Part shown: positions 20,526 through 30,498 of the stretch, one piece after another
How positions within the stretch are numbered: the stretch's first letter is position 1
Layout of the letters: every line of letters starts with the position of its first letter
Source of the DNA: Cryoendolithus antarcticus
Taxonomy: Eukaryota > Ascomycota > Dothideomycetes > Cladosporiales > Cladosporiaceae
Length of the DNA: 64,000 bases
NCBI GenBank assembly: GCA_002077065.1
Contig: NAJO01000008.1
Coordinates: forward strand, 868,001 to 932,000
Direction of reading: 5' to 3'
The notes under the pieces: generated by a model
Databases searched by the model: none
What the model saw: only the letters and a program-made list of their open reading frames with translations
What the model was told of the DNA's origin: nothing
Program-made: the position numbers and the translations under genes

Positions 20526-23419
20526 ATGGCGCAAGTCGCAGCCGCAATGTTCAACCGGGGCATGGGCAGCTCCGGCAAAGAGAACACCATGCGCGGCCTC
20601 GTGTCCTTCATAGCCGACCTGCGCAACGCCCGCGCCCGCGAACTCGAAGAAAAGCGCATCAACAAAGAGCTCGCCAACATCCGGCAAAAGTTCAAAGGCG
20701 GCAACCTCTCCGGCTACGACAAGAAAAAGTACGTCTGCAAGCTACTTTATATCTACATCCTAGGCTGGAACGTTGACTTCGGGCACTTGGAAGCGGTGAA
20801 CTTGATCAGCGCGAACAAGTACTCGGAGAAGCAGATTGGGTATTTGGCTGTTACGCTGTTCTTACATGAGAGCCATGAGTTGCTGCATTTGGTTGTGAAC
20901 AGTATACGGAAGGATTTGGCGGACCATAATGAGTTGAATAATTGTTTGGCGTTGCATGCTATTGCGAATGTGGGGAGTAAGGAGATGGCGGAGGCGTTGT
21001 GCTCGGATGTGCATAGGCTGTTGATCAGTCCGACGTCGAAGCCTTTCGTCAAGAAAAAGGCGGCGTTGACGATGCTGAGGTTGTATAGGAAGGTGCCGAG
21101 TATTGTGCAGCCGGAGTGGGCGGAGCGGATCATTGCGATCATGGACGATCCGGATATGGGTGTGGCGCTGTCAGTGACTTCATTGATAATGGCGTTGTCG
21201 CAGGATGACCCGGAGACGTTCAAGGGAGCGTACGTGAAGGCTGCACAGAGACTGAGGAAGATTGTGATCGATCAGGAGTACTCAGGGGACTACGTCTACT
21301 ACAAAGTGCCATGTCCGTGGCTGCAGTGCAAGCTGCTACGACTGATGCAGTACTTCAATCCGTCTGAAGACACACACGTCCGAGATCTGATGCGGGAATC
21401 GCTGCAACGAATACTGGACAATGCGATGGAGATGCCGAAGAACGTGCAGCAGAATAACGCTCAGAACGCAGTGCTCTTCGAGGCAATCAATCTCATCATC
21501 CACCTGGACACGGAACGAGACCTGATGGTGCAGATCTCTTCGAAGCTGGGGAAATTCATCGGATCGAGGGAGACGAATGTGCGGTATCTAGGACTCGAGG
21601 CAATGACACATCTGGCAGTGCGGACAGAAACACTGGACCCGATAAAGAAGCACCAGGACCTCATTATTGGATCGTTGAAAGATCGCGACATCACAGTGCG
21701 ACGACAGGGTCTCGACCTACTGTACAGTATGTGTGACTCGACGAATTCGCAGAAGATTGTACACGAGCTGTTGAAATACCTACAAACGGCTGACTATGCC
21801 ATACGAGAGGAGATGGTGTTGAAGATCGCCATTCTGACCGAGAAGTATGCTACTGACGTGAAGTGGTATGTCGACATCTCAATGCGACTCATTGCTATGG
21901 CAGGCGATCATGTCAGTGACGAGGTCTGGCAACGAGTGATTCAGATTGTGACCAACAACGAAGAGCTGCAAATCTACGCTGCGCAGAACATACTGCAGTA
22001 CTGTAAGGCCGAGCACTGCCACGAGACACTGGTCAAGATCGGCAGCTACATACTTGGCGAATTTGGCCATCTCATCGCAGACCACAAGGGCTGCAGTCCG
22101 ATCGAGCAATACATGGCATTGCAGAACAAGTTCAACGCGTGCTCACCCACGACACGAGCGATGATCTTGTCGGCGTTTGTCAAGTTCGTCAACTTGTTCC
22201 CAGAGATCAAGCCGCAGCTCTTGACTACATTCCGAACGTACAGCCACACGCTAGACTCGGAACTGCAGCAAAGAGCTTGCGAGTATCTTGCACTAGCGAC
22301 TATGCCGACTGACGACCTACTGCGTACGGTCTGTGATGAGATGCCTGCCTTTCCCGAACGAGCTTCGGCGTTGCTGTCTCGACTCGATAAGAGATCTGGC
22401 ATGGCTGGCAAGGACAGTGGGCCCTCACTAGGTCGTACGGGGACACTGAAACGGAACTTCTCCAGCAGTCTAACAGCCCACGTCAATGGTGCGATGACTG
22501 GCGCACCTCTCGCGAATGGCTCCAATGGCACTCATGCGTCTTCCGGCGCTGTCAAGTCGCCAACGGACGAGCTAGCGGGCCTTGACTTTGCAGGCAGCAA
22601 TGTACCCAACCTCGCCTCCGCATCACATCTCTCACCGGACTGGGAGCCAGGTTACAACCGCCTGCTGCTCCAACCTGAGGGCGTTCTTTACGAAGACGTG
22701 CAACTCCAAGTTGGTCTGCGCTCCGAGTACCGCAGCGAAGTCGGTTGCCTGATCCTATACTTCGCCAACAAGTCCTCAGCACCGATACAATCCTTCACCA
22801 CAACGCTGGATAATCGCTCCTCCGAAACCCTCAAAGCCGACATCAAAGGCCTTCCTGACACAACAGTGCAACCTGGCTCCCAAACAAGCCAAATGATCAT
22901 GTTCGAAGCAAAGGCCATCTTCGCCCACCCGCCAACAATACGCATATCCTACATCGCCGGCTCGTTACAAGCCCTCACGCTCCAGCTCCCCTTGGTGCCG
23001 CACAAGTACATGGAAGGCGCCGTGCTTTCCTCAGATGACTTCTTCAAGCGCTGGAAACAGATTGGCGGTGTCCCGAGGGAGGCGCAGAAGATCTTCAAGG
23101 CGTTTGATGTTAGTGGCAGTGCTACAAGGAAGCTGTTGCAGGGCTTCAAGTGGGGGATCTTGGATGGCGTGGATCCGAACCCGAGGAACTTTGTGGGCGC
23201 GACGGTGTTGCATACGACGGGCGGGAAGTTTGGGTGTTTGTTGCGACTGGAACCTAACGCTGACAACGGGGTATGTCCATGCAATGCTCATGATGTGGAA
23301 TCTAAACTGACTGATCATTGTAGATGTATCGACTTACGATTCGAGCAACGGACGAGTCAGTACCACCTGTATTGATGAAGCTGATGGAAGAGCGGCTAAG
23401 TCAGCCTTATCCGACATGA
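20526..23419 (+). CDS. AP-2 adaptor complex subunit alpha
   Basis: Exon 1 20526-23270 and exon 2 23324-23419, 53-nt intron (GTATGT donor, AACTGAC branch site); 946 residues. The adaptin trunk begins MRGLVSFIADLRNARARELEEKRINKELANIR in pieces and continues with KKKYVCKLLYIYILGWNVDFG, the phosphoinositide-binding surface of alpha adaptins. HEAT-like repeats run to about residue 610, then a Ser/Gly hinge (TLKRNFSSSLTAHVNGAM) and a C-terminal appendage whose end (MYRLTIRATDE) comes from exon 2. AP-2 links cargo and clathrin at the plasma membrane during endocytosis. Length is normal for the family. Without the second exon the last 31 residues would be replaced by an unrelated tail. Confidence 0.95.
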
Positions 23420-23853
23420 GCGCAACCGGTCCGGTATGGTATGGTGTATAGCAGTGGCAGGACATCTGCGTACCTCCAAGAATCCGGGCGGTGACTGCAG
23501 GACGCCGAGCTGAGCTACACGTGGCTATGATACCCCTGTACAGATGCAACGTCCTCACGAATCTCAACTATGATCCCATGATACTCGACAGTCTAAATTG
23601 TTACCTCCGCCGTGCAATGTGCCATGTATATAGTCAATAACTGCAATGTCGACAAATATGCAACATCCGCTGCTGGAAGTCGCTCCGCAGGACCGCAGCA
23701 ACGTTGCCTGCCACGCCGAGGCGTTCTCACCTCATCGTGTCTCTCAACGTCTTTCCATCAGCAACGGTCATGACAATAATCATATCGTCGTGAACTCTCT
23801 ACTTTCGAGTCTCGACCATTCATCACGCATGTTTGAAGCCCAATAATCGAGTT
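23420..23853. other. Intergenic region, no gene seen
   Basis: 434 nt between AP-2 alpha and a small membrane protein gene. Holds the terminator of the first and promoter of the second; no clear motif or frame. Confidence 0.5.
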
Positions 23854-24286
23854 ATGGGTCTCTTCTCAATCCTTCCCGAAAGCCTCGTCACCATCGAAAC
23901 CTGGATCATCCGTGCCTTCGTACGACCTCATCAACCCAAAACATCAGTTCACATCTCGATTCAACGTTCTAACACCCTCGCAGCTTCTCCTCGCACTTCT
24001 CATCGGTGGTCCCTGGCTCCTAGTCCTGCTCTACGACCTACTACTCTACTCCTGGCGCGCAGCAACTTACGAGTTCCCCTACATCGGCGGTCGCGCAAGA
24101 GGCCGCCAGCGTCCGCGCGCTCCGAGTCTCAAGGAGCGGCCCAACGGAATCAAACGGCGGTTTAGTCTTGCTACTAAGCCGAAGTCGGTTGACTTGGGTT
24201 ATACGGGTGCAACTACGTCGGCGCAGGTAAAGCGGCGATCTACGGGATCCATGGGCAGAGGTGCCTGGGATGGAGTGGATGAGTGA
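23854..24286 (+). CDS. Small single-pass membrane protein, unrecognised
   Basis: Two exons: 23854-23919 (22 codons, MGLFSILPESLVTIETWIIR) and 23984-24286; 64-nt intron with donor GTACGA, a perfect TTCTAAC branch site and GCAG acceptor, phase 0. The 122-residue product has one strong transmembrane segment (LLLALLIGGPWLLVLLYDLL), then a WRAATYEFPYIGGR motif and a basic Arg/Lys-rich tail. Topology rules favour the basic tail in the cytosol. I do not recognise the family. A further donor-like GTGAGC overlaps the stop codon, with a TGCTGAT and TAG acceptor 45 nt on, so a longer spliced C-terminus is possible. Confidence 0.6.
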
Positions 24287-25125
24287 GCGCGGACTCGGGG
24301 TCGGGCGAGTATGCTGATTTGGGTAGGCGTGAGTGGTGTACTACTCGGCTTTGGCGTGTTCAGTCTGCACGATCAAACGGAAATGGATCGCGCAGGCAAA
24401 CTCGTGGGACAGGTTGCTGCAATGGCTGCTTCCCCGAGGCAGGTAGCCGTTCTCCTTGGGCATCCGCATAATGCTTCGAGCGGTGTGCCATGCTGACAAC
24501 ACGCGGACCTGGAGATCTTCTAGATGCACAATAAACTTCGGTAATACACGCATGTATATCTGCATGCTGTGTCACGGGAAGCTGTCGATGGGTCATCCGG
24601 AATCGCTCACCACGGTCAAGTCTAATAAGCGATCGTTTGGCTTACATGGCATCGTCAGCAAGGCGCGCTGCGGTTAATGCTACGACATACAACACGTTGT
24701 CGGCGCAATCTACATTGACTGCCAGGCACCTTCGACAGATTCGGCCATCACGGTATGCTCATGAGGTAGCATTGGTCCCTACGTGATCACGACACCGCAT
24801 GCAAGGCAGCTTGCACCTCAAGATCTAGCGCACTTACAATGACGCTCACGCCGTTGCGAGGACGTACATCGGAGACCCAAGAAATGGTCCGGTTGGCTGC
24901 ATCAAAACCGCGTAACAGTGTATTTGACCCGGCTTCTGGTCCCGCGGCTACACAACGCGAACTGTGAACATCCCGCTAGCTGGCTCGCTGATGCACGATG
25001 TCGCACAGGAAAGGCCTCATTTCAGCCCTCGCCACGCGAACGTCGCATAAATACCTCACAGGACTTGGACAAGATGGCAGATCCCCGTCGCGACCTGCCT
25101 CGACACGCCAACCCATATCCGCGCC
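24287..25125. other. Intergenic region, no gene seen
   Basis: About 840 nt. Several short frames exist on both strands but none shows a domain, signal peptide or clean splice set. Confidence 0.45.
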
Positions 25126-25751
25126 ATGTCCAGGCGACGCTACGATCGGGAGCCGATATTCATGGACCCCCGCAGATATCGTTCCGCGATCCAGAATGTC
25201 GCATATGACGAGCACCCTGATGCTGCCCTAATCAGCGCCCGCGCCCGACCGATCATAGTCGATCGGCACGCCGACGACTATGGCGCTCTGAGACGTGACG
25301 ACCCGTACCGACTGAATTACATCGCGCAGTCTTCCTTAGACCGCTCTATCTATGATCAGCCCACGGTGTTGACAAACACCGATCACATCAGAGCGTAAGC
25401 TACACAGCACTCTCAAGTACCGGAGAAGTAGACACTGACTGACACTACTATAGCCGTAATGTTCAAGTCCAACTCGCCAACGCGACGATCACCTCCATCA
25501 CCCCATTCGCCGAGCTCCATCCAAAGCTCACCTATCGTGGACGCTACCCGATACACTTCAGGGAGCCCATTTTGGTCGGGAAACTCATGGACATAGACGA
25601 CTTGCGTCTCGAGCGGATCCAACTCGAGTACGGAATCCCGATTCTGGGATCGAAGCGACTTCAAATTTGCGCCCTGATCGAGTATCTGGGAGCCGTGAGA
25701 TTGGGCAAACTGCTAAGAGGGCCGAGACCCACGGCTCTAAGAAGGCCGTAG
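25126..25751 (+). CDS. Unrecognised small basic protein (possible orphan)
   Basis: Exon 1 25126-25394 and exon 2 25454-25751; 59-nt intron (GTAAGC donor, ACTGAC branch site, TATAG acceptor), phase 2. Product is 188 residues starting MSRRRYDREPIFMDPRRYR. The N-terminal half is Arg/Asp/Tyr-rich and likely disordered. Exon 2 encodes a more ordered part: NVQVQLANATITSITPFAEL, a KLTYRGRYPIHFREPILVGK stretch and EYGIPILGSKRLQICALIEY, ending in a basic LRGPRPTALRRP tail. I know no matching family. The clean intron and frame continuity are the main support for a real gene. Confidence 0.58.
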
Positions 25752-26045
25752 GCTTGGGTAACTAAGGTGACGCATTGCGGCGATCGCACTCACATGCGAG
25801 CGATTGTGAAAGAACCATGTAGATGTATTTCGGCTTGTCAAGGGTGGCTGAGTTGAGCAAGGGCAGCGATTCGGCGCCATCGCATCGATGACTACGGCGC
25901 ATGGCAGGTCCATGGCTGTCGTGCATGACTGCAGTGTACCATCATCACAGTCTCGCGATCACAGCGTATGTATCTAGCAGAAGAGATAGCTACACACAGG
26001 GATCGTCTCCACTCCCTCTCTACTCGGTACCCGGCGCAAGCAGTC

Positions 26046-27249
26046 TCAGCTCCTGAGAAACGTCTTGACTTTCTCACCCCATACCACGCCTCGCTTGTAC
26101 ACTTCCATCCCACTCACACTTCCCTTTCCCAATCCCTCGATAGCCTCCGCCAGAACCTCTCCCAAACCCTCGTCCTTCACCTCCTGCAAGGTGTAGAGGT
26201 AAGTCTTGAACGCAAACACCAACGCCCCCGTCTCTGGCAGTCGATGTAAAGTCTGCCTCTCACATCTCAGCCTACAGTCGTCAATCACTACCTCGTCTCT
26301 CAGCTTCTGAACCTCGACTTCGGACTCTCCCCTCTCCTGCGTATCGACGTGCATGTGATTCCCCGCTGTAGCGAAGAGCACATCATTCGTCGTTACTTGC
26401 CAGTTAGTCCGCTTCACACATCTCCCCTTCTCCAACCGAGAGAAGAACCGGTCCATGGACTTCTCCAACTTATCTTTGTACCCTGGCACCGGGCCATGTA
26501 TGTCTGCCAGAGGCAAGCCGAGTTTCGAGAACGTGGAAAAGCCGCTAGGAAAGCAAGTAGCGAAAGCTTCCAGATGATAGATCTCGGCACCTTCGGGCGT
26601 CGTTCGGGGCAGGAGGATGAGAAAGTCGGTGTCCACGCTCGCTGTTAGGGCTGTCAAAGCGCTCATTCCCGAGCCCGATCGGAGCGGCAGGAGCTCGTGT
26701 GTTGCCTTGCTATATAGACTACCGTCTCGCACCTCGTACATCGCTGGAAAACGGGTGGGCAAGTAGGTTCCGAGTATCCAGCTGTAGAGTTCTCTCGCTG
26801 CGGGTATGGCAATGCGATTACAGGCTACTGTCTCCTGATGATGTTGAGGCGTGATTTGCCGCCTTAGAGCTAAGCGGTCGAGAAACGTGTCGTCGATTTC
26901 TATGAGCTCTGAAAGTGGTATGGTTTCCAATGCTAAGATTTCTGTCAGTGTACGGTCATGCAGCTGTGAGAGCGTAGGAGCGAGAACTTGTACCCATTGT
27001 TAGGTGGTACTTTGGCTTGAAGGGTCTGATCTTGATCGGTGGCGTGGATCTCCAGTCGAAGTTCAGAAGTGGTACAATCGCAGAATATGGATCCGGGAGT
27101 GGCGCTTTCTCCGGTGTTGGAGTAAGTGCATATTGACTGTGATCTCTATCTTTGATGAGACGAGTCCGAATCGTAAGCAGAGCACGTAAGAGGAGGTAGA
27201 GAAAGCCGGCAAAGGCAGCGCATGTTAACGCTCCGATCACGAAGGCCAT
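26046..27249 (-). CDS. DUF3445 family protein (heme-dependent oxidative N-demethylase-like), membrane-anchored
   Basis: Exon 1 26994-27249 and exon 2 26046-26932; 61-nt intron (GTACAA donor, CACTGAC branch site, TTAG acceptor), phase 1; 380 residues. The first 30 residues form a transmembrane or signal-anchor helix (VIGALTCAAFAGFLYLLLRA). After a linker, IKIRPFKPKYHLTMALETI and ELIEIDDTFLDRLALRRQI match the DUF3445 start (YHxTMgL, D..Y..R...R). Later parts include LHRLPETGALVFAFKTYLY. DUF3445 contains the alpha subunit of bacterial heme-dependent oxidative N-demethylase (HdmA), but fungal substrates are not established. The N-terminal anchor suggests ER or another endomembrane. Confidence 0.85.
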
Positions 27250-28411
27250 TGCATTTGATCGATTTCACCGAAGAAGCAGGAGGTTGGCTGCCAGTCAAGG
27301 AAAAGGTCTTATTGAGAGAAGTAGACGACTGGATTACTTATCTTGACAACATGCGCGTGTGAGGCAGATGCTATCTAGATGACATAGATGAGGCATTGAA
27401 GTGGGATGAGGTGGAGTCGATAGCTTCGGGTACAGCTTCCTTGCTCGGCCAAACTTGTGCGTGAGGATGATACGACTGATGAGTTTGACCACACTGGAAG
27501 CGTTTGCATGTACAGCTGTGGCATGCGTGGCTCATTGTGATAGCGTCGTGACAATCGATCTGCCCAGGTTCAGCCGCTAGCACACGCAGAAATCCGGCCA
27601 TGTCTTCTCGGAATTGGTGTTCAAGATCGATACCATATGGCCACTGCGATGATGTTGACTCGAACCCTGGTCCCAGGCGTACCTTCTGAACAGCTTTGCT
27701 GCTCTATTCAGCCTCATCTGTGACATTTGTGATCGGTAAATCTTGCCATGAACTTGCTAGGCACCGTGACAAAGAACAGTCAGGGGCCAAGAGGCGAAGC
27801 TGTTGGAAAGCGAGTGAATGATTGAATTGGATGGCCTCCGAAAGTAGAATCGCCTGATCCCGCGACGAGTGATGCTGAGGGCTACTGTACCTGTGTATCG
27901 ACTGGCGGAGTTGCTGCTTGGAGTTGGTGAGCGGTCCATCTTTTCCTGCCGAAGTGAGCCAGTCTCAGATCTCTGTGGGACTTGGTGGTACTCTGGACGA
28001 TGGGGCGTCGCCGTACGGCGCTCATCCTTTGATATTAACTTCTATGACTTTCTACGACCGGGAAGAAGTCCAAATATATCAAGCCACACACGTGACAATA
28101 ACAATAACATCCGGTAGCGCGATCGACAACTCCCCAGCCCCTTCCCTTCCCGTCTCCACACAATCTGGCGTCAGCGTCAGAGCGCCAGAGCTTCCCTGCC
28201 CTGCGCGACCTCGCAACCTCACCTTGCACTCTGCCAACTCCCTTTTCTCTTATCGACGACACCACAACTTCACACCAAGTACATATACCGTATCCCCTTC
28301 GATACGCGACTCTTATAAATCCATCAGATTCATTGCGCCGGGTTCGCGCACTTGCATTCGCATCGTCGACGCCAAGACTCTAGCAGTCCGATCAATCGAG
28401 CTACAGAAAAC
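27250..28411. other. Divergent intergenic region, no gene seen
   Basis: 1.16 kb upstream of both flanking genes. One minus-strand frame ending near 27371 has a short Cys/His cluster (HACHSCTCKRFQC) but no other support. The 3' part contains a TATA-like box (28314-28320) and a leader for the TUDOR-domain gene. Confidence 0.45.
28314..28320 (+). promoter_or_regulatory. TATA-like element upstream of the TUDOR-domain gene
   Basis: TATAAAT about 95 nt before the ATG at 28412. Spacing leaves room for a transcription start and a short leader. Assigned only by motif and position. Confidence 0.4.
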
Positions 28412-29356
28412 ATGTCTGAGATCAAGGAGGGCGATAAAGGTATGTAATATCGATCTATTCGTTCAGTACTGGCCACGGCCTTGGGGAGAGGCGGGCAAAT
28501 CTCTTGCGCGTAAAATCATGCGCTCCGTGGACGCGCATGTCTGAGGCCGAGCACGCCATTGAGCGCATACGATGCTACAAGTACCATATGACCCTGCCGG
28601 GTTCGCGACTGCGTCACCTACAACGCGAAGGGCCTCAGAAGAGCGCGACCAGCGCGCATGTCTACACTCGCGCACTTGCACGTAGCAAACATTACGCGCT
28701 TACAAGCCTGATACAGGCCATTGAGCTGCTGAAGACTACTATCTTCTCTATGAACACTCTCCTAACCGATCTTCCGCTAACGCATCTCGTTCGCCTCAGT
28801 CTCTTGGTCCTGGGGATCCGGCCAACCCGGTGGAACAGCCGCAGAAGTCGCAAAGGAAGGCGAAATCTCAATCACGTCCAAGAAAGGCAATGAGATCAAG
28901 AAGAAAGCTTCGCCCGACAACCCAGCCGTGCACATCGAGCGTCCAGGCAACGATGTAGTCAAGCGCGCGTCGGAGCTCCAAGTCGATGAGAAGGGCTCCT
29001 CCTCCAAAGGCGGCGCCGAGAAGAAAGACGAGGGCGCTAACGGTGAAGCCTCGGCCGGCGAGAAGCGCAAAGCCGAGGATGAGGGTGAGAAAGAAGAGGA
29101 GAAGGAGGAGGGCAAGGGCGCCAAGAAGGCGAAGAAGGGCGGTGCTGCTAAGGGCGCGAAGGCTGACGCTGCTAAGGACGACAAGGAGGGTGAGGAGAAG
29201 GCCGCGCCCAAGAAGAAGGGCAGGCCTGCGAAGGCTGCGACTGGAGCTGCTAACGGTGAGAAGAAGGAGGCGAAGGGCCCGGCTAAGAAGAAGGAGCCCA
29301 AGAAGGCGCAGACCGAGTCTGGCGAGCCCAGGCGTTCCGGTCGCAACAAGGCCTAG
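28412..29356 (+). CDS. Hypervirulence-associated TUDOR-domain protein with Lys-rich tail
   Basis: Exon 1 28412-28439 (MSEIKEGDK plus one base) and exon 2 28800-29356; 194 residues. The join gives KVSWSWGSGQPGGTAAEVAK, then GEISITSKKGNEIKKKASPDNPAVHIERPGNDVVKRASEL in pieces, the compact TUDOR-like HVA1 domain of about 60 residues found in fungi and bacteria. The rest is an extremely Lys/Ala/Glu-rich tail with an AT-hook-like KKKGRPAKAA and final RRSGRNKA, suggesting a nuclear chromatin- or nucleic-acid-associated protein. The 360-nt intron (GTATGT donor, GCTAACG branch site, CTCAG acceptor) is the longest in the window. The name comes from a Cryptococcus gene; it does not imply virulence here. 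Confidence 0.85.
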
Positions 29357-29748
29357 TTGTGGTTCGAGACTGCAGCTTAGTAGGCGGCGAGTGGGCGCTG
29401 CGACTGTGATGAGAGCGAATGGTATATTAGGACTTACGGGTTTCGGGTCGGCTTCAATAGGCTAGGACGCGAAAGCAAAAGGCAGGTGTGCTTTCGATCG
29501 TCTGCAGAGGCGGTGGAAAGGAATCGCGCTGGCATGGGTATTCTTAGTGTTCGTGTGGGTGTACATTAGCATGCCATAGGAGGTACAGTCTACTACAATC
29601 TCACCGCGAGTCGCCTGTCATTCCAAAATCGTCATGCTATGCCCAACCTCAGTACACAGGTTATTTCGAAATACGTGGAGAATTCACAAAGGATTGATCC
29701 TCGAGGGTGCAGACGACATTCAGACTCTGAAACAGCGTCGACCGCCTG
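29357..29748. other. Intergenic region, no gene seen
   Basis: 392 nt between two plus-strand genes. No supportable frame; presumably 3' UTR of the TUDOR gene and promoter of the acetyltransferase gene. Confidence 0.5.
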
Positions 29749-30288
29749 ATGGCCAACTTCACGATCCGCCCTCGAAGATCAGAAGACCTCGACGCATGTC
29801 TCGAAGTCCTCCAAAAAGTCTACAAAGACAGTGGCTACCCAGTCAACGGTCCATCTCTTCCCTTCCTCCAGGGCCCGCAGACGCTCTCAACCTGGGTCGC
29901 CACCACCGAGCCTCCAATCTCATCAGGTTCACCCACAGATCACCGCATGCTAGGCCACATCGCCCTCGCGACCGCAACAGACACAGACGTAGCAGTCCAT
30001 CTCTGGCGCTCTCAAAACAGACCAGAGCCGGTCTTTGTGCTTCAGCGACTTTTCGTAGATCCCGAAGCTCAAGGTCAGGGAATCGCGCAGGATCTGATCA
30101 AAGCTGTGGTCGATGAGGGGCGAAGCAGGGGTGGCAGTGTGGTTCTGTTTGCATTGATCAAGGATCAGGGCGCCATGAGGTTGTATGAGAGGCTGGGGTG
30201 GACGGAGTTCGGAAGGGCTGTCTTTGGGGAGGGCAAGGGGCAGGGAGTGGAGATGGAGGCGGTGTGTTATCTGGCGCCGACGGAGTGA
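29749..30288 (+). CDS. GNAT-family N-acetyltransferase
   Basis: Single exon, 179 residues. Starts ANFTIRPRRSEDLDACLEVL, the usual first strand and helix of GNAT enzymes. Motif A, the acetyl-CoA pyrophosphate loop, is VLQRLFVDPEAQGQGIAQDL (Q-x-x-G-x-A type). Motif B contains ALIKDQGAMRLYERLGWTEF, the standard GNAT end. Substrate cannot be inferred; small amines or peptides are typical. There is no extra domain or targeting signal, so it is probably cytosolic. Coding composition flips from C-rich to G-rich near position 30080. Confidence 0.9.
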   Translation: MANFTIRPRRSEDLDACLEVLQKVYKDSGYPVNGPSLPFLQGPQTLSTWVATTEPPISSGSPTDHRMLGHIALATATDTDVAVHLWRSQNRPEPVFVLQRLFVDPEAQGQGIAQDLIKAVVDEGRSRGGSVVLFALIKDQGAMRLYERLGWTEFGRAVFGEGKGQGVEMEAVCYLAPTE

Positions 30289-30498
30289 GAAACCGACTGT
30301 CCGAAAATCACACTACTTGGACACGAATCGACTTGACTTGCGACCCGCACACTGAAGCGCAACGTCTCTCGGAGTGAGGACGTTGGGAGCCTACCGCTGT
30401 GAGCACCGCGATGAAGCTTTAGACATAGTTAGGCTATATCTGGGAGTGCAGAGAGACTCCTACTTGACGATCTCTGATTCAGTCCATGGACGACCTGC

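Noticed and set aside
27371..27601. Minus-strand frame with a HACHSCTCKRFQC cluster
   Set aside because: The Cys/His spacing fits no known zinc domain, the rest of the frame is non-descript and no splice sites extend it.
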